Part shown: positions 10,601 through 22,964 of the stretch, piece by piece | How positions within the stretch are numbered: position 1 is the stretch's first letter | Layout: each line of letters starts with the position of its first letter | DNA from: Rhizoctonia solani | Taxonomy: Eukaryota; Basidiomycota; Agaricomycetes; Cantharellales; Ceratobasidiaceae | NCBI RefSeq assembly: GCF_016906535.1 | Contig: NC_057384.1 | Location: forward strand, 868,001 to 932,000 | Length of the DNA: 64,000 nucleotides | Reading direction: 5' to 3' | The notes under the pieces: generated by a model | What the model was told of the DNA's origin: nothing | Seen by the model: the letters and a program-made list of their open reading frames with translations, nothing else | Databases searched by the model: none | Position numbers and translations under genes: made by a program

Positions 10601-11931
10601 ATTTCTGTGACAATTTCAACTTCTTCTTTGGAGGTATTGGCAAAGACCTCTGCTGGTAACATGACCTCTGGATCTGGCGGCATGTCTACGTAATCTGCCC
10701 TCCTAGATAGCGCGTCTGGCTTTCCTGATTGCTTTCCTGGGCAATAGTGGATCTCAAAGTTGAAATTGCCCAAGAATATGCGCCATTGGGCATGCCTGCG
10801 ATTGAATGTTCTGGCCTGCATCCAATATTCCAAGTTTTGATGATCCGTGAACACCTGTATGGGTTTACCCGTTGCTTCTAAGAAAATACGCCACTCCTCC
10901 AGGGCCTTGATGATGGCTAGGAGTTCCTTGTCATGGGTGTTGTAGTTGGCCTCAGCACCAGAGAAGGATTTCAACATATAGGCTACTGGGTGTAGGCGGT
11001 TATCCTCTCCTTGCTGACTCAGGATTGCTCCCATGGCTACTCCTGACGCATCTGTTTCTAGATAGTAGGGCAAATTGGGATCTGAGTGGACTAGAACCAG
11101 TGACCTTGTTACTAAGGACTTCAATTCCTGAAACACTGTCTCTTCTAGGTTACCCCATGACCAGGGGGTTTCCTTTTTGGTGAGATTGTGGAGAGGCCGT
11201 GCTACTGAACTGAAATTGGGGATGAAGCAACAAAGGTAGTTGACAAAACCAAGGAAGGCCTGGACTTGCTTGACTGTCTTGGGTGTGGGCCAGGAGGTGA
11301 CGGCTTCTATCTTCTTTTGATCCATTGAGAAGCCTGCAGGTGAGATGACGATTCCTAGATAATCCACAGTGGTAACATGGAAGTGACATTTGGACAGCTT
11401 ACAGAACAGCTGATTCTTTAATAACCGCAATAAGACTTCCCTAACATGTTCTGGGTGTTTGTTAGGGTCTTTGGAGAAGATTAGGATGTTGTCCAAGTAA
11501 ATGACTACTGTGATATCAATGAGGTCGCGGAATAGGTTGTTCATAAAATGTTGGAATGCTGCCGGGGCGTTTGTCAGACCAAAGGGCATTACTAGGTATT
11601 CAAATAGGCCATATTTAGTCCTGAAGGCAGTCTTCCATTTGTCCCCTTCCTTGATCCTGACATTGTTGTAACCCCAGTGCAAATCTAGCTTAGTGAACAT
11701 TTTAGCGTTTCTAAGTTTGGCCATAAGGTCATCCTGTCTGGGGAGTGGGTAGACATTTTTCTGGGTAACGTCATTCAGTTTCCAATAGTCCACAACCAGT
11801 TGTAGGGAGCTGTCTGCCTTCTTTACAAACATTACCGGGGCACCTGCTGATGAAGTACTGGGGCGGATCTTGCCCGTGGCTAGTTCTTTGTCAATATGTT
11901 GCTTCAGTGCCTTAGATTCCGCATTGGTCAT
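10327..11931 (-). pseudogene. Family B reverse transcriptase, RNase H and integrase start
   Basis: A 534-residue open frame. RT: RPSTSSAGAPVMFVKK, KLDLHWGYNNVRI, MPFGLTNAPAAFQHFMN and active site VIYLDNILIFS, where the second catalytic Asp of YxDD is Asn, expected to abolish polymerase activity. RNase H: YYLETDASGVAMGAIL, NTHDKELLAI, VFTDHQNLEYW. Integrase zinc site start: EFHNSPLAGHPGQQ, after which the frame shifts. The start Met at 11931 is internal; the true polyprotein begins near 12,580. Confidence 0.9.
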
Positions 11932-12677
11932 GCCGTAGATTGGACCTGTTGTGAGTTTGGCATCCAGAGTGAGGTCAATTGAGATATCATACTCCCTATG
12001 TGGAGGGAGGACCTTAAACTCCTCTTTGCCAATACTCTAGCAAACTTGTGATACTGAGGGGGGAGGTCTGCTAAAGGATTAGGGTCTGCTTCTTCTTCCA
12101 AGGCAATTTGGGCCTGTTCAGGGAATGTGACTGTTCCCTGTTGCCAATCAATGAGTGGGGATTCTGATGTAAGCCAGGTCATCCCTAGGATAGCGGAGGT
12201 GTTCCCAATGGGGCAGACTAGGAAGGGGATGGTGTGTGAATGGCCATTGGCCAAGACCGTGAGCTGAACCTGGTGCCAAATGCAACCAGTCTGGGAAATT
12301 GTACCGTCTAACATTCTCACAACTTGTGGATTTTTGAGTTGGGTTTTTGGTATTTTATATTTTTCCACAATCAAAGGGGAGATAAAGTTTGACGTGGCTC
12401 CTGAGTCAATGAGAGTTTTGAGGGTGTCTGCTGGTTGATTTGACATAATCAGATCAAGATAGAGTAATGGTTTTTTATTTGAATCAAGAGCAATAGAGAC
12501 AAATTCAACAACCAGGTCTGATACATGTGATTCTATGGATTTCACCAAGGACTTGACGGCAGTCCTTGGCTTCATTCTTTTTCCAACTCTACTACTTCTC
12601 CCACCTTGGCGGCTTCTTTGATGGTGGCCTTCCATCCATTGGGGCATTGTTTGATCCCGTGTCCCTTTTGACCACAT
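11928..12677 (-). pseudogene. Family B protease region of pol
   Basis: The pol frame overlaps the gag C-terminus and carries the retroviral-type aspartic protease signature TLIDSGATSNFIS (near 12415-12380) and AILGMTWL downstream. After about 12035 the frame is shifted relative to the RT frame, and the last 30 residues shown in this frame are out of phase. Entry from gag is in the -1 frame. Confidence 0.85.
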
Positions 12678-13762
12678 TTTATGCAGAGTCCTGAAGCGTG
12701 GCGGCGGTCCCGTTCTTCTGGTGTGACGTAATTAGGGTCCTTGGATAAACGGACCCTCTGCGTGGTGGTGGTAGAGGTGGTGGCCACGGTGGCTGGGGAC
12801 TTGGCGGGTGCCTTTTTTGGCTGGTTCTCCTTGTTTTTGTGGCAGATGTTATCAATTTTTATTGAGGCTGCAAAAATTGCCTCAAGCTTGTTGGGGATGC
12901 TATCCTTGGTTGACAGCAGCTCCTTGACTTTCCAATGGAGACCTTGCGTGAATTGCGCAATGAAGGCCTCCTTGTTCCAGTCTAATTCCGCCATCAAATT
13001 GCAGAACTCTGTGACGTACTTGGAGGTGGTTGTTGTCTGGGAGAGGGTGGCAATTTTTCTGGCCGCAGCCCGTTTGGCGTTGGGGTTGGCAAAGGCCTCT
13101 TTAAATTTGGTGGTTAGGCCCTGGATAGTGGTAGGGGGGTTGCCCTTGCCCTCAATAATTGCCCCAATTATGGGGAGCGCCCAATCGGCTGCCTTGTCCT
13201 CCATGTGGTAGAGGATCCAGACAACCATCTGTTCTTCCTTGTCAAATTGATCCCTGTGAAGGGCAACCCAAAGCATCATTTGGTCCAGCCACTGGGTGGC
13301 TTTTTGTCCCCTAGTGTCTCCCTTATAGGGGTCTGGGAGGTCCATCTTGGGTTGCTTCACGCTGGACCCGGCATCAAAGGGGGTGAGGGACCCAAGGTGC
13401 CACTTAGGCGTTCCTTGAGGTTCCTTTTTTGGGTGCCTTGGTTCTTCCTTGTCCTTGGAATCAAAACCCATGCCTTGAGAGGGCCGGAACAGGGCTTTGA
13501 GTCCAGGCCTAACCGTGCCTGGAGTGTGGGTTTCCCCTCCTGAGTGGGTAGGAGGGGTGACAGGCCCAGTCAATGGGCCAGGCTTGGTTTGGGCTCCGCC
13601 CTGATCCTTGTCTCCAACAAGGTTGTTGGTCTCCTTGCATATGGCAGTGAGCTGAATGATTTGCTTGCCTTGAGACTTGACTTGGTCCTGGAGGGACCCA
13701 ACTTGGGTGGTGAGGGCTGCAATAGCCTCAAGGAGAGCGCTAAGGGTTGGCTCTGGTTCCAT
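12572..13762 (-). CDS. Family B Gag with CCHC zinc knuckle
   Basis: A 396-residue Gag. The N-terminal 120 residues are Pro/Gly-rich with a short heptad-like start (ALLEAIAALTTQVGSLQDQVKSQ). A capsid-like domain follows at about 140-305 (PDPYKGDTRGQKATQWLDQM, ..KEAFANPNAKRAAARKIATL.., FTQGLHWKVKELL). The nucleocapsid knuckle CIKCGQKGHGIKQC is at about 355-370 (C-x2-C-x4-H-x4-C). It forms the cytoplasmic virus-like particle and packages RNA. The frame is uninterrupted, unlike pol, so it might still be translated. The stop is two codons after GAAAAA, where a -1 shift enters pol. Confidence 0.9.
   Translation of the reverse strand: MEPEPTLSALLEAIAALTTQVGSLQDQVKSQGKQIIQLTAICKETNNLVGDKDQGGAQTKPGPLTGPVTPPTHSGGETHTPGTVRPGLKALFRPSQGMGFDSKDKEEPRHPKKEPQGTPKWHLGSLTPFDAGSSVKQPKMDLPDPYKGDTRGQKATQWLDQMMLWVALHRDQFDKEEQMVVWILYHMEDKAADWALPIIGAIIEGKGNPPTTIQGLTTKFKEAFANPNAKRAAARKIATLSQTTTTSKYVTEFCNLMAELDWNKEAFIAQFTQGLHWKVKELLSTKDSIPNKLEAIFAASIKIDNICHKNKENQPKKAPAKSPATVATTSTTTTQRVRLSKDPNYVTPEERDRRHASGLCIKCGQKGHGIKQCPNGWKATIKEAAKVGEVVELEKE
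12578..12584 (-). promoter_or_regulatory. Candidate -1 frameshift site, family B
   Basis: GGAAAAA (in gag phase G GAA AAA) lies two codons before the gag stop, and the pol frame is -1 to gag with an open read-through. It is weaker than a canonical XXXYYYZ heptamer but in the same place as in families A and C. Confidence 0.4.
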
Positions 13763-14256
13763 TCCTGGCAGGTCTCTTGGAGTGGGAGATGGGCTGCAAG
13801 TGAGTGGTTGGGAATGGGATGGAATGGAGCGGCTGGTGGGGTGCGAGTAGGGATGTGGGACGCCAGAGCGTGTGGATGGAATAGTGGATACGGCGTGGGG
13901 AAGGTAGGTGCCTGATACAGGACTTATGAGCAGTTTTTATGCAGTGTATATACACTAAACCCTTGCGTCAAATACCTAGCGTTGGACAATCCCTACAACA
14001 AATCAACAGATCTGGCAATTGTGATACAAGCGGGTTTTTTGCAAGCGGGTACTTCAGCTGACTAGGGTTGCTAACTGCAGAGTTCCAGCAAAACTCGTGG
14101 TATGCAGACAATAGGACTCATTAGCCTTATGGCAATTTGGTACTACGTGGGGGTGGGGGACTTTTGATTATTATGTCCCGCAAGGTAGCCCCAATCACGG
14201 TTTTTTCCCTTGTGCTAGTACTAGGAGTCTTCTTGTTTGTTGATCAAGCCTACAAG

Positions 14257-14269
14257 AAGTCAATTTTAC
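14257..14269 (-). promoter_or_regulatory. Family B self-priming PBS
   Basis: On the minus strand GTAAAATTGACTT begins 2 nt after the 5' LTR end (14272). It is fully complementary to AAGTCAATTTTAC in the 3' LTR (8857-8845), and matches 12 of 13 positions in the 5' LTR (14541-14529). This fits Tf1/sushi-type priming by the RNA's own 5' end and not a tRNA. Confidence 0.75.
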
Positions 14270-14271
14270 AA

Positions 14272-14830
14272 TGTTGTACACCACTGTAAGGTGGGTACTT
14301 GCTAGTGGCGGGCACTTAAGGCCGTAACTAATACAGACACTACTTATCTAATCTAACTACCTAAGGCTAACTACTACCGCGTAAGGCGGCTTACTACTAA
14401 CTACTGGTGACAATGGGGCCTGAGGCCTGGAGGTGTGGTAGGTCAAGTAAAGGGGTGAGTGCTACTGTTACTACTGGGGGCTGGCTACTTAGCTGGCTGG
14501 CTACCTTCTCTAATGTGTAAGAGACAAGGTAAAATTGAATTGGTGTCTCCAAGCAATTTTCCTGCTGTATATAGACAAAGCACACTATTTACATGGTCTG
14601 TGCGTGTGAGAGAAAGAAGTACAGAAGACAAGTGAGAAGCATGCTGCGGGCTGCGCAGAAGCATGGATTTCTCCTAAGCGCCCTTGGCATGGCATCTTGG
14701 CGCGGCATCTTGGCATTATAAGCGCCGAGATCACGTGATTGAAAAACATAAGGTATTGAGTCCGTAAAAAATACTAAAAATAATAGAAAATTTGGGCAAT
14801 TCTAATGGTATATGTTAGGAGGTTATAACA
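14272..14830 (-). repeat. Family B 5' LTR
   Basis: 559 bp, near-identical to 8588-9148, with the shared TATCT duplication beyond it. The TATA box is shortened to TATATA here. Confidence 0.9.
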
Positions 14831-15949
14831 TATCTACAATATAAGGGGTATGGTGGATTGAAACACTATCACTCAATCACAACAATCCTTACAGTATTGT
14901 TGCACTATACTCAATGTTGAATTCAACAACTGTGACAGTCAAGGGGCACAGGGTTGCAGTAAGTACACTAATAGGTTACCCTGTGTCTGTTGGGACTGGC
15001 CTATGGTCTTAGTGCGCCAAATAACCTCCTATGCTATTTACAGTGAGTCAATCACTAAAGTAAATGTGCAGATAAGCTGTTAAAGGCTTGTGTGTATATG
15101 TCAATATACAAGAGTAAAAGTAGGATAATGGGATGCATTAGAAGCGTCTTCACAGGGTCCTTTTATACCCTGAGAAGGCGCACAAACAAGTATATACATG
15201 ATTGATACCAAGAGGGGGTACAGGAGGTACATGTGGCAACTGAAACACTTGAGGGAGCCAATACTTTGGTACATAGTAAACAAACAACAGTTCCTAATAT
15301 TTGCCCCAAGGCAATGTTTGCCCCAAGGCAGTATTTACCTATGTGGGTCCTTAGATGTCCCAAGGCTAAATGTTTCATCCTTGGAGTAAACAGTTCCAAA
15401 GGTAGGATACTGCTGCATTGGGTAGTTACAGTAAATGGGGCATAACTCTGCCAAATGCTGTCCGTTTTGGGAGTTTGACCCAGCGTTCTGGAGTGCACAA
15501 ACATGCGCACCTAGGCGCAAGCAATTTGGCAGTATGGGATGCCCGGGTGATGGAGAAAAGGCGCATTTAGTGCGTCGGCGCTTAAGGGTTGATTAAGCGC
15601 TGGAGCACTTGCCTATGCAACAGGGGGGACCCTGAATATTTCTGTGTGTAGCCACAAGATAGAATCTTGCATAATAAATACTACAAACAAGAGAAATATT
15701 ACTTGTTACTGTTTACCTACTCAGCTGAATTTATATATATTTAAATGAGTGAGAAAACAGCATATATGCAAAAGGCATCGCATATTGAGGGTATTCCTGA
15801 GGTTTGTAGGTTTTGTAAAGGTCACTATTGGATAGAGGGACCTTGAGAACCTTAGTTCGCATCTTTATCTCATTTGTTTACTGTAAGATTACTAGTGTAA
15901 TTAATAAAATAAGTACAGATTGAAGAAGTAATGTCATATCCATAACAAC
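14831..15949. other. AT-rich leader or unrecognised LTR before family C gag
   Basis: Continuation of the sequence interrupted by the B element. No ORF with motifs. A minus-strand TATA-like box (GGGTATAAAAGG, about 15160-15172) resembles that of the F LTR, so an unrecognised minus-oriented LTR may be present. I could not find matching ends or target duplications. Confidence 0.4.
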
Positions 15950-16190
15950 ATGTCTGCCACTCCTGAGCCTGACAGTGCCCCAGGGGGTGCAGATATTAGA
16001 AGAAACCCTACTAGAACCAGTCAATCTTCAACCTTTGATGAAGGACCAGCAAGAAGGAGGGGAATCTCAGGAACCTCATCTGTAGGAACCTCTAGAGCCT
16101 CTTCTCCTACCTATGCAGCGAGGGGACCATCTGTCATGCCAGGATCAATGCCTGGCTCTGAGGATGAAACTACTGTGATTGAGGACAATA
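15950..16190 (+). pseudogene. Family C gag, 5' part
   Basis: About 80 residues from an ATG, Ser/Thr/Pro/Arg-rich and probably disordered, cut at codon EDN by a palindromic insertion. Beyond the palindrome (17762) the frame resumes in phase, so the start of gag is here and not at the Met at 17785. Confidence 0.8.
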
Positions 16191-17759
16191 CACTGAGCAG
16201 CAAAAGTATTGCAGGTCAGGAGAGGTCAAAAGTTTACCTCCATTGCTGAGCAGCCAATCAGTGAATCCCATCCAAATTATACTGACACATGTGGCCATTG
16301 TAACACTATGCTTTAGCACATAATCTTACAAATCCATCAAGGACTGAGCTCACAACCCTGCTTTTGCTGTAATGCAGCCTGCAAAACTTTTGCCAATTGT
16401 GTTGAGCATCTTAAAGATCTGCACATAACTGATTATGCAGTTCAGTATAAGCTCTGGTTTTTTGCACACACATTCCCAATTATAAGGGCTATTGCTGGAC
16501 AGAGTATCAGCTTGTTCCACTTATTAGGGACTGTGTAACAGAACTGTCTTCTCAGGGCCAGTAAAAGAAACTCAAAATTGCAGTTGCATTGCACTCAAGG
16601 CACTGTGTGGGCTGGAAATGCTTTGGGGTATTTCAGGTGACTACTGGTACCCAGTGAAATAGTTTCTGTGACCTTCCCATAGCTGGGACTGGAAATATAA
16701 GAGATTGCAGTGGGTTAGGCTGTATGAGCTGAAGATTGAAATGCCAGTCATAAGCTGGAATCCAAGCCAAATGACATAGAACCTCTAGCAGTAGTAGACA
16801 TAGATCAAGGGTATGCTGAGATCAGTTATCTATGGCAGCAGTGATGTGTACACAAAGATAGCATGCAGTATACACAGAGATTGCAGCCAATGGGTGGGGT
16901 CTCAAATTGGACATCTTCTAACTCTGTGATTGTGAATTGGAAAAGGTTGAAACTCATACAGTATAAGGTTTCTTTAAGACAGACCTTATAATGGAAAACT
17001 GGATGTTTCCTGATTGACAATCACAGAGTTAGAAGATGTCCAATTTGAGACCCCACCCATTGGCTGCAATCTCTGTGTATACTGCATGCTATCTTTGTGT
17101 ACACATCACTGCTGCCATAGATAACTGATCTCAGCATACCCTTGATCTATGTCTACTACTGCTAGAGGTTCTATGTCATTTGGCTTGGATTCCAGCTTAT
17201 GACTGGCATTTCAATCTTCAGCTCATACAGCCTAACCCACTGCAATCTCTTATATTTCCAGTCCCAGCTATGGGAAGGTCACAGAAACTATTTCACTGGG
17301 TACCAGTAGTCACCTGAAATACCCCAAAGCATTTCCAGCCCACACAGTGCCTTGAGTGCAATGCAACTGCAATTTTGAGTTTCTTTTACTGGCCCTGAGA
17401 AGACAGTTCTGTTACACAGTCCCTAATAAGTGGAACAAGCTGATACTCTGTCCAGCAATAGCCCTTATAATTGGGAATGTGTGTGCAAAAAACCAGAGCT
17501 TATACTGAACTGCATAATCAGTTATGTGCAGATCTTTAAGATGCTCAACACAATTGGCAAAAGTTTTGCAGGCTGCATTACAGCAAAAGCAGGGTTGTGA
17601 GCTCAGTCCTTGATGGATTTGTAAGATTATGTGCTAAAGCATAGTGTTACAATGGCCACATGTGTCAGTATAATTTGGATGGGATTCACTGATTGGCTGC
17701 TCAGCAATGGAGGTAAACTTTTGACCTCTCCTGACCTGCAATACTTTTGCTGCTCAGTG
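16191..17759. mobile_element. 1.57-kb foldback (palindromic) element in gag
   Basis: Left arm 16191-16933 and right arm 17017-17759 are 743 bp each and near-perfect reverse complements, with an 83-nt centre. Ends are CACTGAGCAGC/GCTGCTCAGTG with TA duplicated (16189-16190, 17760-17761), as for Tc1/mariner-type transposition. No transposase. Its terminal sequence is shared with the palindrome at 53407. Confidence 0.9.
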
Positions 17760-19512
17760 TAGTACAGTAGAACACCCTAGCATTGTGATTACTGACACTT
17801 CTAGCTTAGAACCCATAGTAGTGCAGGATACACCTCCTAGACTACCAGCCACTCATATCCAGCCTTCCAACAGATCTTCTGTCACTATAGAAGACATTAC
17901 TGCCCAGGAAGGGGATACCACTCTTAGGAGACACAACCTTACTGGTACCACCATAAGACAAGCAAGAACAAGAAGCACTTCCAATATGGGGTATCATGAA
18001 ACAGCCCTACAGAGCATTCCTGCATCCATTACATCTAGTAGGAGAACAAGCCCTGTAGAGCTTGACCAAAGGCTGGGGGAACCCACACTGGGTCACCAGC
18101 CAACAGCATTAATTGCACACCAACCACAACCCCAGATACCTATGCAGGGGTTACCTATATCCAGGGCTGCTATAGCTGACTATGAGGCCAAGAGCCATCA
18201 GGTGATGCCTCAAGTCAGGGTAGAAGCAGCCATCAGCAGTGCCATCAATGATATCAAAGATGACATTGCCTTGAAGATGGGCCCTATCAAATACATACAT
18301 GCTAATAGCTCTGAAAGTGCAGCTGCCCTGAGACAAGTGGGCAGAGATGTAGCAGACCTCAACCTACAGACCAACTATATAAGAAGGAGCTTAGGTGAAG
18401 TCTCTGAGGAGCAAAGAGCAGCTCAAACAGCCCATAACCACCTTGTAAATCAAGTAGAGGAGCTACAAGACAAGGTGGATGCATTGCCTCAACTCTTTCA
18501 AGATGTGGAATCCAGAATAGCTACCATGGAGGAAAGACTTTTGGAAGCAATTTTGGAGGTAGACAGGAAGATAGGACTACTTAAAGAACCAGAAACAGAA
18601 AGAACTGAGACGGAAAGCAACAGTGAGGAAGAGGATGGTGATAATCTTCACCTCTCTAGACAGAGACAGTCCTCTCCAGCCAGAAGAACCTCCATTCCAA
18701 AGGAAGCCAGACTTAAACAGCCAAATGTCTTCAATGGAAAAAGAGGTACTGAAGCTGAAACATTCATCATGAAGGTGGAAATATATTTCAAAGAGTACCC
18801 TGGTACCTTCACTGATGAAAGAAAGATCAGGGCCACCTTAACCAATATGGGAGAAGGTGAACCAGTCAAATGGGCCAGTCCCCTGATGCAGAAACATCTC
18901 AGTGATGAACCTCATGAGTACCTGACTTCCTGGAATGCATTCAAAGCAGCATTCCTACTCAACTTCAGTGATCCATCCAAAAGAGATAGGGCTATTAGGG
19001 AGATCAATAGCCTAAAACAAACTGGATCAGCACAAATTTATGCCAGTCAATTCTGAATTATAAAAGAAGATCTTGATTGGGATGAGAAAGCTCTCATTGA
19101 CACCTTCAAAAAGGGACTCAAGATTAACCTGCAGTCAGAATTGATTTGCATGAAGATCACTACTCCTAAAATTGACAACTACTCTTTGGAGCAAATCATT
19201 GAAGTAGCCATCAGGACTGATGACACTCTTCAACAGGCAGCTTCAATCAGGGACACTACTACACCACCTAGTATCCTAAAGAAAGGAAGGACCAACAACT
19301 ATAGACCTACAGAGAGGTTCCCTGCAGAGACTTTTCTGAAGAGAAGCCAGGCAGGTGAATGCCCAAAATGTGGGAGCAAGACTCACAAGATAAAACAATG
19401 CCCTGAGAAATTCTACAAACCTGACCCAGTACTGGGAAAGATAGGGACAGAGAAAAGGATAGAGGAGGATTGTGAATCCATAGAGTCAAAAAATTACCAA
19501 GGGCCTCTGTAA
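17760..19512 (+). pseudogene. Family C gag, main part
   Basis: Continues gag in frame. Coiled-coil-like stretch at 18300-18590 (ADLNLQTNYIRRSLGEVSEEQRA onwards), then an acidic linker, a capsid-like domain at about 18700-19130 (KQPNVFNGKRGTEAETFIMKVEIYF; WNAFKAAFLLNFSDPSKRDRAI) and a CCHC knuckle CPKCGSKTHKIKQC near 19357-19398. A single in-frame TGA at 19054-19056 breaks it, and no other stop intervenes before 19141, where the frame continues. The TGA is most simply a CGA with C to T change. Ends at TAA 19510-19512 beside a slippery site. Confidence 0.85.
19488..19494 (+). promoter_or_regulatory. -1 frameshift heptamer, family C
   Basis: A AAA AAT in gag phase (XXXYYYZ) lies five codons before the gag stop. 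The -1 frame is open from here into pol at 19515. Confidence 0.55.
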
Positions 19513-19514
19513 CC

Positions 19515-22500
19515 ATGTCAGAGAGTCCCCTAGAGCCCTCAGAGGATAGTGATGAGGTGTATATTATGAAAGGAACAAATGATACTCTACCCACTTACAC
19601 TTCCATTGAGGGAATCATGGACCCCATCAAAACGCTTATTGACTCTGGCTCTTCACAAAACTTCATGGATATTACCTTTGCTAGGAACCTCAAGATTCCT
19701 CTGATTGAACTTCACTCCCCTAGGACAGTCATAGCCATTGATGGAAAAGAAGTAGAAGAAAAAATTTGATATAAGGCCATTCCAAACCTTATCATTGAAG
19801 GAAGAACCTTCAGACAAACCTTTTATGCTATGCCACTAGGAGATACTCCACTCATTCTAGGTCTCTCTTGGCTAAGAGAAGCCAACCCTACCATCTGCTG
19901 GAGGGATTTCTCATTAAGCTACCAGGATGAGGAACCTATGAAAGGAAAACTGGCAGAGATAGAGGAACTCCCTTCTGAGATAGAAGACTTCCAAGATGTA
20001 TTCTCTGAAGAGCTCTTTAAACAACTACCTCAACACAGATCCTTTGATTGCTCCATTAACTTCAAGGAAGGGAGTGAACTTCCAAAACCTGCTAAAGCCT
20101 ATCCCATGTCTCCAGCAGAGTCCAAAGCCATGAAAGAATATATGGAGAAGGAACTATTGGATGGGAAAATTGAACCAAGTCACTCTCCTATTGCTTCCCC
20201 ATGCTTCTTTGTGAGGAAAGCTGATGGGGGACTGAGACTAGTAGTGGACTATAGGAAGATCAATGGCATCATCATCACAGATCAATTCCCCATGCCCTTG
20301 CAGTCTGACCTTCTAGAAAAGGTCAAGGATGCCAAGATTTTCTCCAAACTTGATCTGAAATCAGGATACAATAACATCAGAATCAAGGCAGGGGAGGAAT
20401 GGAAAACTGCTTTCAGGACAAAGGATGGTCTCTTTCAATATTGTGTGATGCCTTTTGGATTGAGAAATGCCCCTTGAATCTTCCAGAGGTTGATGAATCA
20501 TATTTTGTATGACATGACTGATGTGTCAGTGATTATCTGCTTAGATGAGATACTGATCTACTCTAGGAATAGGGAAGAACACACCAAACATCTCAGGGAA
20601 GTACTTAGAAGAATCAGGGACAACAACCTGTACCTGAAACTTGCAAAGTGCCTATTCTACACCACTGAAGTAACCTATATTGGCATTGTGATTACCCCAG
20701 AAGGTATCTCCATGGAGAAAGAAAAGATCAAGGCAGTACAGGAATGGAAGGAGCCTAAGACTGTCAAGCAACTGCAGTCTTTCATAGGATTTGCCAACTT
20801 CTACAGACGCTTTATCAAGGACTTCAGCACTATTGTAAAACCCCTAACTCTACTTACCAGGCAGGAAGTAAAGTGGAAGTGGGGTGAAGCTGAACAGCAA
20901 GCCTTTGATAGAGTCAAGGAGGAAATTGGAAAGGACCCAGTACTTATTCACCCTGATGCCCAGAAACCTTACTTCTTACAAACTGATGCCTCTGGAGTAG
21001 CTATGGGTGCTGTGCTTAGCCAAAGACACACTGATGGCTACCTACACCCTATTGCCTTCCTATCCAAGAGCTTTGATGATCCCCAGACTAACTATGACAC
21101 ACATGACAAGGAGCTACTAGCCATCATTACTTCCCTGGAACATTGGAGACTTTTCCTGGAAGGCACAACTGAGCCCATCACTGTCAACACTGATCACAAA
21201 AACCTGGAATACTGGAAGACAGTCCACACCTTCAACAGGCAACATGCAAGGTGGTACCAAATCCTGGCACCCTTCAACTTCAACATTGTCTACAGACCTG
21301 GAAAAATATCTGAGAAGCCTGATGCCCTATCAAGAAGACCTGATCACTTGGACATTCCTAACAAGGAACAGATAATGATTGATCCTAAACACTTCCTGGT
21401 AATGAAGGCAGAGGTAACAACAGACATTATTTCTCAGATCAGAGAGGCTCAGGAGGAAGATGAGTCAATTCAAACACTGATTGCTACTGTCAAACACAAG
21501 GAAGAACTACCTACTAGTGTAGCAAAACAGTTTGCTAAATACCAATGGAAAGAAGAGCTCCTATGGTATGAGGAAAGAATCTTTGTACCAGACAGCAAGG
21601 CTATCAGACTTGAACTCCTAGAACAGTACCATGACTCCCCCATTGCTGGCCATCAAGGGCAAGCACATACTTTGGAACTCCTGTCAAGAGATTATTACTG
21701 GCCAGGAATGAAAGCCCAAGTAAACAGATATGTGGAATCATGTGAAAACTGCCAAAGGAGTAAAGGCCACAAACATACAGTCCCCATAAGACCACTACCT
21801 ATTCCAAGCAGGCCCTGGGAGGATATTGCCTATGACATGATAGTCAAACTCCCACTATCCAATGGATATGACAGTATTCTAGTGGTAATAGACTGCTTTT
21901 CAAAGCAGGCTCACTTTATTCCTTGCATAGATAAAACCAATGCTAAGGAAATGGCTGAAATCTTTATCAAGGAAGTATGGAAACTGCATGGTACCCCTAG
22001 GACAACAATCTCAGATAGAGGCAGGGTATTCAACAAGGAATTCCAAAGGGCCTTATATGAGAAATTGGGAATAAAGCCTCTATACTCTACTGCCTATCAC
22101 CCTGAGACAGATGGCCTTGCAGAAAGAACAAACCAATGGTTGGAGGGATTCTTGCGCAGCTACTGCAACTATGCACAAGATGATTGGGCAAAATGGCTAC
22201 CTATAGCTGAGTTCTGTCACAACAATCAAGTCAACTCTGCAACTGGCAAATCAGCCTTTGAGACAGTGTATGGGATGCACCCAAGATGGAATATTGCACC
22301 TACCACCTCCAATGTACCACATGCAGAAGACATGACCAAACAAATGGAACTAATTTGGGATGAAGTCAAGGCTTCCATGGAGTTCCACAAAGCAAAGGAA
22401 AAGGCACCCAGACAGGAATACAAAGTAGGAGATAAAGTGTGGCTAATGACCACCAATATCCAAACAAAGAGACCTGCAAAGAAACTGGACAACAGAAAAG

Positions 22501-22961
22501 CTGGACCCTTCACTATCACTGAAAAGATCTCATCCCATGCTTACAGACTAGACCTTCCTAACAACATAAAAATCCACAATCTCTTCCATCTCAATCTCCT
22601 GGCTCCCTTCAAAGAGGACACTGACTTCCACAGAAGACAAGTGAAACCTCCTCCCATTATAACAGAAGAAGGAGAAGAGGAGTATGAAGTGGAAAAGATT
22701 GTGGCATGGAAAAAGGACAAGGAGGGACTGAGATATCAGGTCAGATGGAAAGGATATGATGAGCTAGAGGATACCATGGAGAGGGCTGAAAAGATTGCCC
22801 AACTGCCTGAGATCATGGAGAGATTCAAAAAGGAGTTCCCTAATGGGCCTCTACCTCCTGAAATCAAAACCTTAGGAAAGAAAAAGAGGACAATAAAGGG
22901 GAAACCTGCTTATATGAGTGTGTCTCACTCTAACAGATATGCACCTCTTCAAGTCCCCTAA
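19515..22961 (+). pseudogene. Family C pol polyprotein (protease, RT, RNase H, integrase, chromodomain)
   Basis: One frame throughout, broken only by TGA at 19767-19769 and 20475-20477, both at contexts expected to be CGA. Protease: LIDSGSSQNFMD (about 19640). RT: FFVRKADGGLRLVVDYRKIN, KLDLKSGYNNIRI, then VIICLDEILIYS, where the YxDD active site reads CLDE. RNase H: LQTDASGVAMGAVLSQ, THDKELLAI, NTDHKNLEYW. Integrase: HHCC zinc site (YHDSPIAGH, CENCQ), DDE core with Asp in VVIDCFSK, Asp in TISDRGR and Glu in LAERTNQW. GPY/F (KAGPFTI) and a C-terminal chromodomain (EEEYEVEKI, RYQVRWKGYDELEDTMERAE) in which the usual EDTWEP Trp is Met. Three nonsense codons in gag-pol and the altered RT site make it non-functional, though integrase looks intact. 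Confidence 0.93.
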
Positions 22962-22964
22962 AGA

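Larger units (their letters stand above)
8588..14830 (-). mobile_element. Full-length family B Ty3/Gypsy element (decayed)
   Basis: LTRs at 8588-9148 and 14272-14830 (about 560 bp, TG...CA), target duplication TATCT at 8583-8587 and 14831-14835. Reading on the minus strand the order is 5' LTR, PBS, gag with zinc knuckle, protease, RT, RNase H, integrase, chromodomain, polypurine tract (9149-9170) and 3' LTR, which is a chromovirus layout. The two LTRs differ at several sites, mostly CpG transitions. Pol has several frameshifts and an altered RT active site, so the copy is not autonomous. Confidence 0.95.

Noticed and set aside
14831..15949. A defined solo LTR of a further family
   Set aside because: Only a minus-strand TATA-like box supports it; no TG...CA ends with matching 5-bp duplications were found.
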